Source of the DNA: Cudoniella acicularis
Lineage: Eukaryota; Ascomycota; Leotiomycetes; Helotiales; Helotiaceae
Direction of reading: 5' to 3'
NCBI GenBank assembly: GCA_013054445.1
Contig: JAAMPI010000131.1
Location: 1 to 61,788 of the forward strand
Length of the DNA stretch: 61,788 nt
Positions 20,811-30,970 of this stretch are shown here, piece after piece. The position numbers were made by a program, and so were the translations under genes. The notes beneath the pieces were generated by a model that had not been told where the DNA came from, made no database searches, and worked only from the letters and a program-made list of their open reading frames with translations. Position 1 is the stretch's first letter, and each line of letters begins with the position of its first letter.

Positions 20811-21692
20811 AGTAACCGCACATTTGTTAGGGGATGTTAGGCTTAGAGGGGGCTCCGAATTATAGACATGGTAGCCGCATATTATGTCCTAATAAATGCT
20901 ATGAAATCAGAATTCTGTTTAGATTTAATCTATATTTCTTCATACTAAATATTTTAAAGCATAATTTCTAGCTTCTAAACATCTTTAAGCCGTCTTCTAT
21001 CAACCCAAGCCTGATTATTCTCCCGTTATTAATGCCTCTCTCGGTCTCTCCATATTCCTTTGTTGCAAACGAAATTCCTATTTATTGTCCCTCCCTCCCT
21101 ATGGATAATGGTTGGTGAAGGATTTCCCATTCATCCGACGTTCGGTAAACCTCCTATCGAGTATGTTAGGGAACTGAGCAGAATTAGAGGGGCAAACAGC
21201 TTACGGCGATTGTTGGTCGTCGTAAGTAACAGTCCACCATTGTATTAGGACCGCGTCCACTTCAAGAACCTTTCCGCGGAGGCTGCTTTCCTTCCATTGC
21301 GCCGAGAACACGACAAAGCCTTTGATCTTTTGACTCCAATGGCTGCTACCGACAACATGTCGAACGCAATATCAAACGATAGTGTAAGATCAATCAAACT
21401 TATTTGCAGTGCGATTGTACCACAAGCACAATCCGAGGGCTGTCCAAAGCATATTGAAAACACAAGGTCCGTCCATAGAAGCGTCAAGTCAAGGGGGTCT
21501 TATATGGGGACTCCTGTGGCTCCAGGATTTGGCGTTTGTGAAAATCACTCACTCACGGATAGCAAAAGCTCTGTCAGGGGAAATGTCGCAAAAATAATCC
21601 TTTTTCTTTGCTGCTACAGCTCTGAGTCTGTTTTGGCTTGGCGCGGACCACCGGAAGCCACAAATTAGCAGGCCATAAACAGTTTATCCAAC
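20811..21692. other. Interval in E2 without a firm gene; open frame at 21297-21668
   Basis: Composition returns to normal from about 21000. A plus-strand frame open from about 21250 to 21668 (core PLRREHDKAFDLLTPMAAT, then NMSNAISNDSVRSIKLIC) has no recognised domain, and the minus strand is also partly open. It could be an exon of an unknown gene or the 3' flank of the NACHT fusion gene, which ends at 21693. Confidence 0.3.
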
Positions 21693-24600
21693 TCAACCAA
21701 AAACGATACTAAAACCCTTCTCCTGACAAATATACCCCCAATTCACCTCCTCATCCTCCTTCAAATCCGCCTTCCTCCAAACCTCCTGCACCACCTCCCA
21801 AGCGCGCATAATATTATTCATACCTTGTCTCCTCTCCATACCCCCAAAAGAATACAATGCTAAAGCCCTATCCTCATCTACCGTCGCCTCACAAGCAGCC
21901 ACAAATAATGGCCATAAAAGTGCTGTCATAGGGCCATTCTGGCACTGTTCCGCTAGCTGCACTACATTAGAACATGCCAGTAATGATAAATGAGCGTGTT
22001 TCTGGACGGATAGATGGGAGCGGGGAAGAGAGCGAATTGTGCGGTATAGATAGACGAACGCGGAGTGGCGGTACGCTTCTGCGTTGTTGAGAATACTTTT
22101 GATGCGAGTTCCTTCTACGAAGATATCCGACTTGTCGTCCTCATTTTCGGGCGGAGGAGTAAGGATAGGTTTCCATTCTCTGAGAGCCATCTCGATGGCT
22201 TGGGATGTGTTTTCGAGTTCTGTACGGAGGACTGTCGCTTTGCTTGTTTGACCAGCTGCTATTGCGGCTTCGAGCGAGACTTTGAAGGATAGTAAATGCG
22301 AGAGGCGGTGGATTATTGGCCATAAGTCTATTGAGAGACCGAGGAGAGTATCGACTGCACGCAGTGGTGAATTTGCAGTCGGGAAGTCAGATGCGGGAGG
22401 GAATGGAAACGGTGTCGCTGTGGGTTGGGTGGTGGTGTTCGGTGATGTGCCAAGTGAGAGCGCTGCGATCACGTCGTAAAAACGAAAGGCCTATGATTGT
22501 AAGCGTCAAGGAAGCTTGTAAGAATGTCGTATTTGACCTACTCGTTCCAAAAAGACATGAGTTGGAGTGGAAATTAGAGGCCCTGACTTCATGATCGTCA
22601 TCGCACCTTTCAGATGCCCATTGACGATATTGGAACATCCTCGTTGAACGAGCTGGCCCCCGTCAGTATTGCTTTGCTTAGGCGAAAAGGCAAAACTCAC
22701 AACTTCATAATATACCAAAAGCATGATCGCGCCAAGAACTTCCTCAATATGGGCCCGCTCGTTTTGTTCAATAAGCTGCGCCAGCCCCTGCAAAGCTCTA
22801 TTGTGAAAATCCAATGATTTTTCCTCGTTCTCGATACCCCTACATTCAAGATGTGCACAAGATAAAGCAAATATAGCATTCATGACCGGTGAACTCGCAT
22901 ACGAAAGGGGTAGTAGCAGTTGGCGGAAAGGGTTGCGGGTATCTTCTTTGAAAACGACAAGATGCGACAAAACATTGCAAAAATGATCCACCAAAGCGCG
23001 ACGATTCCTCTTCTCTGTGAACTCCATAAAAACGGGTGTGCTGAACTCCAAAAGCGGGGATGCAACAGGCGATGGCGCGATCATCGCAAGATCTGGATAT
23101 TGACTCCTTGAACGAAAGAGGGGGGGTACTGACAGGGCGGGATCGACGCGAACGATTTCTTCTACATCATTTCCATCAGAGCCCTCCCACTCGAGTGAAG
23201 CTTCATCTACAGGAACTTGGTATTCCGATCTCGTTTCCCATTTTGATTCCGTCTCATTCTCACTGTTCTGTGTATCTTCCACATGTTCGTACTGGTTACG
23301 CCATCGTTTGACATAGTAATCGTACAGAATGTCCAGCAACTTTGAATCGTGTGAGGATGCTACTGACGTGACCGAACTGCTATGGCCCACCGTTGGTTGC
23401 TGTGAAATCCAACCCAGTATACAATTCTGGAATGTAGTGCTTGCTTTCGGGGCAAAGATAAGAGCGGAAGAGTAGAGCTGGAGGGGCGACGAGTCACCTA
23501 TTGAGCCGTAGCTGAAGATAAAACGAACCGCATCACTGAGGAAACTCGATGTCTCTATGCTTTCACTTGGCTGTAAGAGTATCTTCAGTAGGCCGTTTTA
23601 ATACAATGCTAAGGAAAAACCTACTTCGAGGATGGATTGTAATTTATGAATCATGTGAATACTTTCAGACGCTAGCCCGCATAAACTCATAGCCTCAAGC
23701 CAGTAAAGAAAGAATCGCTGGAGGAATGTATGGACATCGCCTCTATCACGGATACGGCTATCGCCATGCTCCAAATGATCGACCCAGTAATGGCAAGCAT
23801 ACTGGACTTCCTTTGGCAGAGAATCCGCGATTGTTTGGTCGTTGACGTTGCGCCGTAGGATTCCAGGATTTGGTAAGTTACAGATGTTTTGCTTCAGAGA
23901 GGCAGACAAGAGCCGTATGCAGCTATCAGCTAACGTCCGATGCGCTTGCTTCTTATCTACCCAGAAGCGTGGATCACTGCACCTGTCTTTATCGAAGAGG
24001 AAGTCGCGAAATGAAGGATGGTGGAGGCGGAGCTGGCGAGTCGGGTCCTCCGGAATATCAAGGATCGCATAAAGGTCCTTAAATGTCCAGTCGACATCTT
24101 CCCTTGGAAGGTGCAATAGCCTGCTCAATGAAGAGGTAGAAAGAGGTGAGAGTAACACCACTATACTTCCAAGCGTATACTTTAGCATATCGCATACCTC
24201 TTCTTTCTCTTCGTCCGAATATTCCGAGGAGATCGAGTGCTTGAGGACAGCAAGGTAGATCTCGTTGAGGTGCTTCTCTGGTGCAGTAATAGCGCTGCTG
24301 CTGCCCTTGAGAATTATATCCAGTCTCTTGCGTGCGAATCGCTTCCCTTCACGGATAAACCGACATGCCGTTGCCGCCCAAATGAAGAGGCCACAAGCGT
24401 ATAGAACCAGCTGTCTCAGAACCACTTCGCCTGGCCAGTCTGCGCCAAGAGTCCACTCCTGCCTGATTATCCCTAGATTGTATTCCAGGAATAGAGAGAT
24501 GTCATGGTTGACAATCGTAGGCGGTACGCTGTGGAGTACGAAGTCCTGGTGTTCAGCTTGTATGATATAGTGCATACTGTATCGGATTGGAATTTCGGGT

Positions 24601-26300
24601 CTGCTGGTAAGAAAGACTCGAAGTCGTACCGTCTTCAGTGATCGAGCCTCAGCTAAGAGCTCTAGAATGATCCGGACGTTGTTATCACCCTCACACTCGT
24701 CGAGCGCATCAACAACAAGAACGTATGACTGGTGAGATTTCTCTAGACTTGATAGGGGACCGAGAACAAGCTGGCGCCACTGGTCTAAGAGGGACAGATT
24801 CGCAATATCACGCCGCTCCACGATAGCATCACAGATATGCTTTTGAAGAGACGGTATGGTATTTGCGAGTTGCACCGCTAGACTCGTAAAGAACTTGCCG
24901 GCATGGCTCACATCTCTACCACCCTTTGAGAAGAAGAAGCTGGCTCCAAGACGCTTCTGCTCACTGTATTTGCGGGCGACAGTACGCGAGATTGTTGACT
25001 TTCCCGTCCCAGCTAGGCCGTTCAGCCAGAAGATGCATCGCTCTTCATCTTGCCCATCCTTTCCATCAGCCCAGTCATATATCTCTTGTAGAAGGTCGAC
25101 GCGCGTGTTGGGGAGACAGGCAGGTTCGTGTTGGCGGTTGTATGCGTTGAACGGCGCGTCCACAGCAATAGGAAGGGTGCTGAGCACATCATTCAAGTCT
25201 AAACTGCTGGTCAGCCTCGTCTTTTGTGCATAGCATAGGAGATATCAAAGGATCATGTTTTGACTATACTCACTACTATAAGCTCCGTCTATCCCTGCCG
25301 CTGGAGCTTGTCTACTCGCTGGCATAAAATGACCTTCCTACCTCGTCAGATCTGAAATATTCTCTGATCTCACAAGGTTCTACGCACTTGTCATCGATCT
25401 GGTCTCGCCTTGCCACCTCATTAGGTCTCCAGCCAGTCGCACAAAGCCATTATCGTTCTCCGTCCTGAATTTAACCATCTCCCTGTGATTGGCGTGCACA
25501 CTAACCGACGTATAGCCTTCGAGCGTTGCCGACATTTTGGAAACGACCTGACCAACTATCGGTAGTGGCAGTTCTTCAAAGAAACATGTGATCCCTAGCT
25601 GTCTACCGCTCTCCCGCTGTTCTCGAACCATCGCCCAGAATCTGAGTCGGATTGACTCAAGTAATTGGTTGTCCGTCTCTAGGATTTGTAGTAGTGACTT
25701 GTTTGTCGACTTTAAGACTCCTAATCCCGAAGCCGGAATCTTCATCCAGTCTGCCATCCATGATCCTCGATGTGGTGTACCCATAAATATGATCCCGGCT
25801 GTGTATTCAAAAACATTGCAAAGATGAGATTCGGGATTGTTACGCGACAATAAAATGGCTTCCTTACAGACAAGGCCGCCGAGGCTGTGTGCGATGAAAA
25901 TGAGCGGACGGCTGGAGGCGTCACAGGAGGCTCGGTCGTTTGTCAGATCGATGAGGAGGTTTGTGGCATGGTCGGTGAGCCGGTTCTTCGACGCGACAGA
26001 GGCTTGCACAATGTAGGCATCGTATCCCCAGGTGAGCAAGCGTGCACTGGGAAGTTTGGGCGGCAGGAGCAGGGTCGGCCATGGCATGGATTGCTTTGAG
26101 GCTGTCCATGTGCTGTCTCGATTCCCTGTGAGGCCGTGGACAAAACAGATGTCGATGGTGGCATCAGAACAATTGTGCCACACTTTGATGCCGTCTAGAA
26201 GCGGGGGCGAAAGGTCGGAGGTGGATTCAGGTGGGTCCGAATCAGTACGCGATGGAGCGCTCCTCCCCACTCTTGCGAGATCTTTAAGTCGTCGTCGCAT
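21693..26300 (-). CDS. NLR fusion: alpha/beta hydrolase - NACHT - WD40 stub - Fungal_trans_2
   Basis: Predicted exons 26300-25388, 25318-25274, 25198-23625, 23570-22701, 22652-22542 and 22490-21693 give 1,436 residues; all five introns are GT..AG and 48-75 bp. Residues about 40-300 form a SesB-like alpha/beta hydrolase (VHG at 54-56, nucleophile Ser139 in AHSLGG, GTPHRG, His272). The NACHT domain has Walker A GLAGTGKS at about 380-387 and Walker [10 protein letters not shown] at about 480-488. The winged-helix/NACHT-associated region runs to about 900. A single WD40 opening ([18 protein letters not shown], 906-923) is followed directly by sequence typical of a Zn2Cys6 regulator downstream of its zinc cluster ([15 protein letters not shown]), then a Fungal_trans_2 domain to the C-terminus. 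NACHT-WD40 proteins are fungal NLR-like receptors. The usual WD40 sensor array is absent. Exon 4 crosses the junction with 290 open codons, so the fusion is physical rather than two merged gene models. Confidence 0.75.
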
Positions 26301-26869
26301 TTAGGTCGATATCAATGAATGTAAACAATAATGTGCAAGCTCGAGTGTCAGCATTCAAGTCCTCCAAACTCAGCCGCATCGCAAGGTGGCCAGTGAAAAC
26401 TTCCAGAAAAACGCCACCAAGCTCCATGCGACGCTATGATACACGTGACATTAAAAAGTTACAAAATTACGGCTAGTGTGTCTCTGAATACGGTAATCTG
26501 TAAATGCGATAAATCCTTGCTCGCTTATTAGGGTGTATATCTCCCTTCTTTGTCCGGATAAATTCGGCAGGCAGGTTTCTTTAAACATTATATCTTTAAA
26601 CGTTAGAGATATATTTAAATTTAATATAAGCACTATAAAACCGCCCCGAATTCCAGGGACAGGTCGATTATTATAATAAAGCAGGGGGATATAGCTGTTG
26701 CAGCTTTTGCTGCTCTCAACAGAACAATCGATAGTATAGCCAAATTTTAATATTTTTCTAACTGCAAGTCAAGCCCTTATAGAAAAATAGCCAAAGAACA
26801 GTAACAAACAGATTATAGCTTTATATATTTATATGGTAGAGATTTAAAACCTCAAACTATAATTTTTTT
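26301..26869. promoter_or_regulatory. E2 subterminal region upstream of the NACHT fusion gene
   Basis: Read on the minus strand, 26870-26390 follows the E1 left end (9516-9995) block by block: TATAGTTTGA, CAGTTAGAAAAATATT, AATTCGGGGC, CCTGCCGAATTTATCCGGAC, CACCCTAATAAGCGAG, CACGTG and GTGGCGTTTTTCTGGAAG. The fusion gene starts about 90 bp after homology is lost, as the transposase does in E1. The outer part is TA-enriched, consistent with RIP. A short open frame at 26451-26633 lies in this repeat and is not called. Confidence 0.7.
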
Positions 26870-26907
26870 CCGGCATACCGGTTTTTTCGGCACGCAGGGA
26901 TAGACGT
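26870..26907 (-). repeat. TIR of E2 at its higher-coordinate end
   Basis: Ends CACGCAGGGATAGACGT before the TA at 26908-26909. It has two CCGG/TCGG-type units 17 bp apart like the E1 TIRs. Confidence 0.85.
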
Positions 26908-26943
26908 TAGAGATAATTCCCGTATACGATACGAACCGGAAAG

Positions 26944-27876
26944 ATGGCGTCCGAGCTGAATTTGCGCGCGGAGAGGGAGGCTACAAATCAACCAGGAGCT
27001 GATGAATCGCCGCGTGCTCCTGGACAAGGAAGAAGCCAAAGTAGTCACTATCTGCTCTTACGATGGAATGACCTGCCTAGCTGGCGACAAGACAACGAAT
27101 ATCTCCTCTCTAGATATCGGCCTTTATCTAGATCATTCCGGAAGTCCCTGAACAGCTTACAACATATCCATAATAAGACTGTGAATATCTACTCCCACTT
27201 GCTCGGCGCAACTCTTTTTACGATTCTTTTAATCTTTGTTTGCGTAGAAATACGTAACTATTACGCTATAATTCAAGTTAGTGACGTACTTGTCTTTATA
27301 GTATTCTTCCTCGGAGTGGTCCTATACTTTTCCTTCTTAGGCTTTTTCTATATTCTGTCTAATTATAGCGAAAAGGTAGCGGCTTTCTAGAATCGATTAG
27401 ACTATCTAGGAATTGTTATTCTTATATAGGGATCGATAGTCCCTTCTATCTACTACGGGTTCTATTACGACCCAAATCTGTAGAGACTATACTAGGCTAT
27501 AGTCTCTGTCTTAGCTATTGCTTGCGCCGTAGGAATATTGGCCCTAAGGTTTTAATATCCGAACTTCAGGCTATACCGAACTTCGATATACGTGTCACTT
27601 GGCCTTTTAGCTATAGTATTTATTATATATAGGCTTATTCTTTATGGCTAGGAGATCCAGAACCATAGGATAGGTCTGAATTATATGCTAACGATGGCAA
27701 TGCTCAATCTCCTAGGAGCTACAATTTATACCGTAAGGATTCCGGAGAAATGGTACTAACTGCGATACGACATTTACGGGTATAGCTATCAGGTATTTCA
27801 TTTCATAGTTGTCTTTACTAGTCTGGTACATATGTTTGGATTGCTAAGTGCTTTCGGCTTTATTTACTCGCAGGCT
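26944..27876 (+). pseudogene. RIP-degraded PAQR/ADIPOR (Izh-type) receptor
   Basis: PAQR proteins are seven-TM receptors; yeast Izh proteins affect zinc and lipid homeostasis. The first 148 codons are open: an Arg/Gln-rich N-terminus, then WNDLPSWRQDNEYLLSRYRP and LQHIHNKTVNIYSHLLGA (the conserved HNE..N.YSHL-type motif), then two TM segments. The same frame continues to about 27876 with stops only where Gln or Trp is expected: LDYLGIVIL, PSIYYGFYYDPNL, YRLILYG, RIPEKWY and the final YQVFHFIVVFTSLVHMFGL with its conserved His residues. All stops are TAG or TAA, as RIP produces. The ATG is 35 bp from the end of E2, so E2 sits in what would have been the promoter. Confidence 0.85.
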
Positions 27877-28264
27877 TAGTCTTATACTTAAAGACCGCTT
27901 TGCGCAATTATACTTGATTTCCTTAAGGAGTTAGCCGTGAATATAGAAAGAAACGAGATTAAAGGGCGAGGAATAATTGAGTGATCTTATTTAGGTTCTT
28001 TAAATATCTCGAATTGAATTTCCCTATCTTTTCTAGCGTAATCTAAGCCTTATAAAGCGGGTTTGCCACGGAGCTATATATACCAGGTGGCGTCGCTCGT
28101 CAAATCAAGTGGGCATTATACCTCGTATCATGTGCGTCTGTAATCGTATGAGTAATTCGTGAATGATATCTGCGCTATCTAGGAGCCTGACTAGGATTAC
28201 GAGCTGCGTATTTTGCCCTGACTCGAGCCCGCAAGAACATACTGTTAAGCGGTTCTGGTGACTT
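27877..28264. other. Degraded 3' flank of the PAQR relic
   Basis: Mixed composition, becoming less TA-rich from about 28050. No gene, RNA or repeat is recognised. Confidence 0.4.
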
Positions 28265-28273
28265 ACATAAATA

Positions 28274-28340
28274 GATCTAAGCGAGAACATAGGGCAGAAA
28301 CAAGGGGCGGGGACCGGGGGCAGAAACAAGGGGCAGAAAA
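28274..28340 (+). repeat. G-rich degenerate minisatellite, copy A
   Basis: Starts CTAAGCGAGAACA and continues as GGGGCAGAAACAA-type units of 12-13 bp. The same opening and units occur at 29668-29771 in direct orientation, so the two arrays bracket the intact gene at 28540-29175. Confidence 0.75.
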
Positions 28341-28539
28341 TTAAGGTTAAAACATGCCCTAAATATAGGGATGGGTGTAGGGATCCGGTTTTGGTACCTA
28401 CTATCTTTCGATTGGCTCTAGAGGATTTAGATATATAAATTTAATATTATAGAGAACACTTAAAGAATTTGGGTTAATAATAATATAAAGGGTTGAAGTT
28501 TATTTAATCTCTTACGAACATTTAAAACATACGAACCAA

Positions 28540-29175
28540 ATGCTCTCCCAATCGCTAGCGGACCTGCTTCCGACTGTAGGATACCCAGAATTGGCGGAAA
28601 AGGAAACTGTCAATCATCCCTATAATTCGGCGAAACGAACACACGAACGATCAAACCTCGACCTGGAGGCGATGGTAAAGATATGCGAGAACGCAGAAAT
28701 CTGGCCTACCTACCCATCCCTACTATGCTCGGAAACCAAGGCAAAGGTCAATGTCTCTTGTATCAATTGCCAATTTGAAGACAAGAGAGAGTGGCAAGGG
28801 AGGATTATGGGCAGGGGGCTTCACGGGGCTCTTAGTGCTCTTCTTGCTAGGATCAAGCATAAGTACGGGCTCTTCAGGGACGACACGCCATTAATGGATC
28901 TGTGGACTGTTTGTATCTATTGCTCTGCAAAGCTAGAGCTATATCATGAAGCTGATCAGGTTGGTCTGATCTTCGATTTCAAGGACAGCAATAAGAGAGC
29001 TGGGGGTATGGTCTTAAGGATATCATATAAAGAGATCGAGGAGATCGTCTCTAGCAAAGTCATCATGATGGAAGGGGTGCTCCTGAGCGCGAATACTATC
29101 AAAACGGTTGGCGTGGATGGTAAATGGAGGAAGTGGTATCTATGGAACCAGCCAAGGCCAATTCTTGAAAATTGA
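28540..29175 (+). CDS. Unknown protein, intact, 211 aa
   Basis: One exon with an ATG at 28540 and a stop at 29175. The codon use and GC are normal, in contrast to the degraded genes on both sides. The sequence has two Cys pairs (VSCINC near residue 75 and VCIYC near 125), a hydrophobic GALSALLARIKHKYGLF segment and a C-terminal KWRKWYLWNQP. No signal peptide or TM segment is clear. I recognise no family. The gene is bracketed by related G-rich repeat arrays, so it may have arrived as a discrete segment. A non-coding origin is unlikely given the length and composition. Confidence 0.65.
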   Translation: MLSQSLADLLPTVGYPELAEKETVNHPYNSAKRTHERSNLDLEAMVKICENAEIWPTYPSLLCSETKAKVNVSCINCQFEDKREWQGRIMGRGLHGALSALLARIKHKYGLFRDDTPLMDLWTVCIYCSAKLELYHEADQVGLIFDFKDSNKRAGGMVLRISYKEIEEIVSSKVIMMEGVLLSANTIKTVGVDGKWRKWYLWNQPRPILEN

Positions 29176-29667
29176 TTGCAGACCTGATGAGGGATTGATT
29201 TCCATATTTTTCATTTGAATACTTGAAATCTCTTCTCAAAACATTGTATTACAGTAGCATCAGCACAATCTCAACGCAGAAAGCAAAGTTATGACACGCA
29301 AAGCCGCTCCCAATGCCAGCGTCTCTCTTCCGATCAAAGTGAAGCCAACAATCCCTTCCCGCTCCCCTATCCTCAGCGGGAGCATATGTCTCTGCTCCTG
29401 TTTCTGCCCTATCCCGGTTAATCTTGAGCCGGTGCCCAATTGGGCTGACGTGGTGGTGCAGAGGCTCATGTCCCCAGGAGCCCAAATCTGCCACCAAAAG
29501 GCCGAGGGACCGGATATTGGTCGCAGATACTTCTGAGCTTGAGGAGCTTCTCTCGATTTCTTTGACCTTGAATCCAACCTTAAATTTAGGGTAGTGGCTA
29601 TAACAAATTCTATTACTGCGGAGCGTGAACGGCCATAGATGAAGCAGGCTTTTTACTCGCTAGCAAA
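29176..29667. other. Interval with overlapping short frames only
   Basis: Normal composition. Frames of 80-105 codons overlap on both strands (the longest 29577-29260 on minus) with no recognisable motif, so none is called. Confidence 0.4.
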
Positions 29668-29771
29668 CCTAAGCGAGAACAAGAGGCAAAGACAGGGGGC
29701 AAAGACAGGGGGCAAAGACAAGGGGCAGAGACAGGGGGCAGAGACAAGGGGCAGAGACAAGGGGCAGAGAA
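29668..29771 (+). repeat. G-rich minisatellite, copy B (about 7-8 units)
   Basis: CTAAGCGAGAACAAGAGG is followed by repeated 12-13 bp units of the form GGGGGCAAAGACA and GGGGCAGAGACA, up to about 29771. Units are more regular than in copy A at 28274-28340. Confidence 0.9.
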
Positions 29772-29954
29772 GATCAGTTGTCATATTCTATTAACGTCTC
29801 CAATTATCGCTTATCAGGCCTCCACGTTTTACAAGCAGTGTCAAAACACATGGATACTTCTTGGGGTTGTTTATTTTTGCGATGGTTGCTTTCCACTCTC
29901 CAATTACAGAAGTCCTTGCTTTCCCAAGCTAAGACTTTGGTACGACTTCTGACG

Positions 29955-30962
29955 ACATCACCCTAGTGTCTATACTCTGGCAGAAGGGTATTGCCAACGC
30001 TGCCTATTGACGGTTGCTACGGCTCTGGCGAACCGTAAGAATTAAGCCATCGTGCTGATTGGCTTGTGGCCCACTAGCTGAAAGAAAACGACTATCGCCT
30101 ACTGGACCTGTAATCGGCAATTCTCTTAGCTCCTCTGTTTCCGGGGACTTAGGGTTCTCTGATGTGGAGGCAGTTTTCTGGGGGCGATTGACGGCAGCAA
30201 ATTCTAGAGAATTTGTAGTTGGTGTTTGCCCTTTAAGGTATGCCGCCGCGTCAGCTTCCTCCCTTGTCTGAAGCTTATCTAAATAGTATGTACGTTGTTT
30301 TGCAGCTTCATCGCCAGCAAACCTATTGACAATACCTTAAACTCAATTAAAACATAAACGTCTTAAATAGGGTAGGAGCCTCACGATCGGCCTTAGCTCT
30401 AAAAGCGTAGATCGTAGGTATGAAAGGTTGCTAGAGTACGCTCTTCGACTGCTGAAAGGGCAAATTTCGCTTTTAGGTCTTTCTAGAAGCGTCGGCTGGT
30501 GTTGAGTCTCGAAAAATAGGCAAGCGAAGCATGTGATCGGCCTATTCTAAGATCAAACGATTATAACGTGGGGCTCCTATATCAAAGATGTCGTCGACTA
30601 TATTATAATCCTTAAAAGCCCTATTGGCGAGTCCTATGGCCAAAATGAATAGAATAAGATTCTGTAAGGTAGAGGTTGCCTGGAAATGTTCCGTCTTCAA
30701 TTCTATTTGGATCTCTGGCATCCCGTCCTGATCCTATCTAAATATTATAGTTATATCCTACTAAGAAGCGTTAGCTTATTATAGCTATCCTATAAAGAGG
30801 AGGATACTCACCTGGTAGCGTAATCTCTTCTTAGTAATACTTTAGGTTGAAGTGTCGAGGCTTGAAGGTTTGACCTCTTCAAAGCCTTTAAACGACATAG
30901 CCTGGGAAATGGGTATCTCCTGCATATTAGAGTGATCATCGTATTGCTGAGGCATTCTCGTT
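29955..30962 (-). pseudogene. Degraded DUF3435-like (tyrosine-recombinase superfamily) gene, tentative
   Basis: From about 30725 the minus strand reads MPEIQIELKTEHFQATSTLQ, then LILFILAIGLANRAFKDYN, IVDDIFDIGAPRYNRLILE and HMLRLPIFRDSTPADASRK. This resembles the linker region of fungal DUF3435/FluG-domain proteins (…LALADGAF…VPIFR). An upstream exon may start at 30957 (MPQQYDDHSNMQEIPISQAM) with a GTGAGT donor near 30813. A further open minus stretch at about 30350-29960 (FAGDEAAKQRTYYLDKLQTR) could be its C-terminal exon. TAG codons interrupt the frame. DUF3435 proteins include the 'captains' of Starship elements. The catalytic Arg/Tyr motifs are not identified here, so the assignment is weak. 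Confidence 0.35.
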
Positions 30963-30970
30963 ATAGCAAT

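Larger units (their letters stand above)
19740..26909 (-). mobile_element. Element E2: 7.17-kb TIR element carrying a NACHT fusion gene
   Basis: E2 spans 19742-26907 between 38-bp TIRs and is flanked by TA at 19740-19741 and 26908-26909. Its termini are homologous to those of E1 for about 0.5 kb at each end, but in inverse orientation, so its 'left' end is at 26907. No transposase is visible. The main content is the six-exon NACHT/Fungal_trans_2 gene (26300-21693), plus a degraded stretch near the other end. E2 therefore looks like a non-autonomous relative of E1 that could be moved by an E1-type transposase. The outer ends are TA-enriched relative to E1 while the cargo gene is intact. Ambiguous bases (N) lie at 19754-19917. 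Confidence 0.7.

Noticed and set aside
22506..23390. A stand-alone Fungal_trans_2 regulator gene starting near 23390
   Set aside because: The frame at 23390 starts at GTG, not ATG, and is open upstream through WD40- and NACHT-associated sequence to a splice acceptor at 23571. No start codon or promoter-like break separates the parts.
23598..26300. Separate hydrolase gene (26300-25380) and NACHT gene (25196-23598)
   Set aside because: Two consensus introns (25387-25319 and 25273-25199) with a 45-bp exon between them join the frames, and hydrolase-NACHT is a known fungal NLR layout.
26451..26633. A 60-codon minus-strand gene near the E2 end
   Set aside because: It lies entirely in the subterminal repeat shared with E1, where the matching frame is not conserved.
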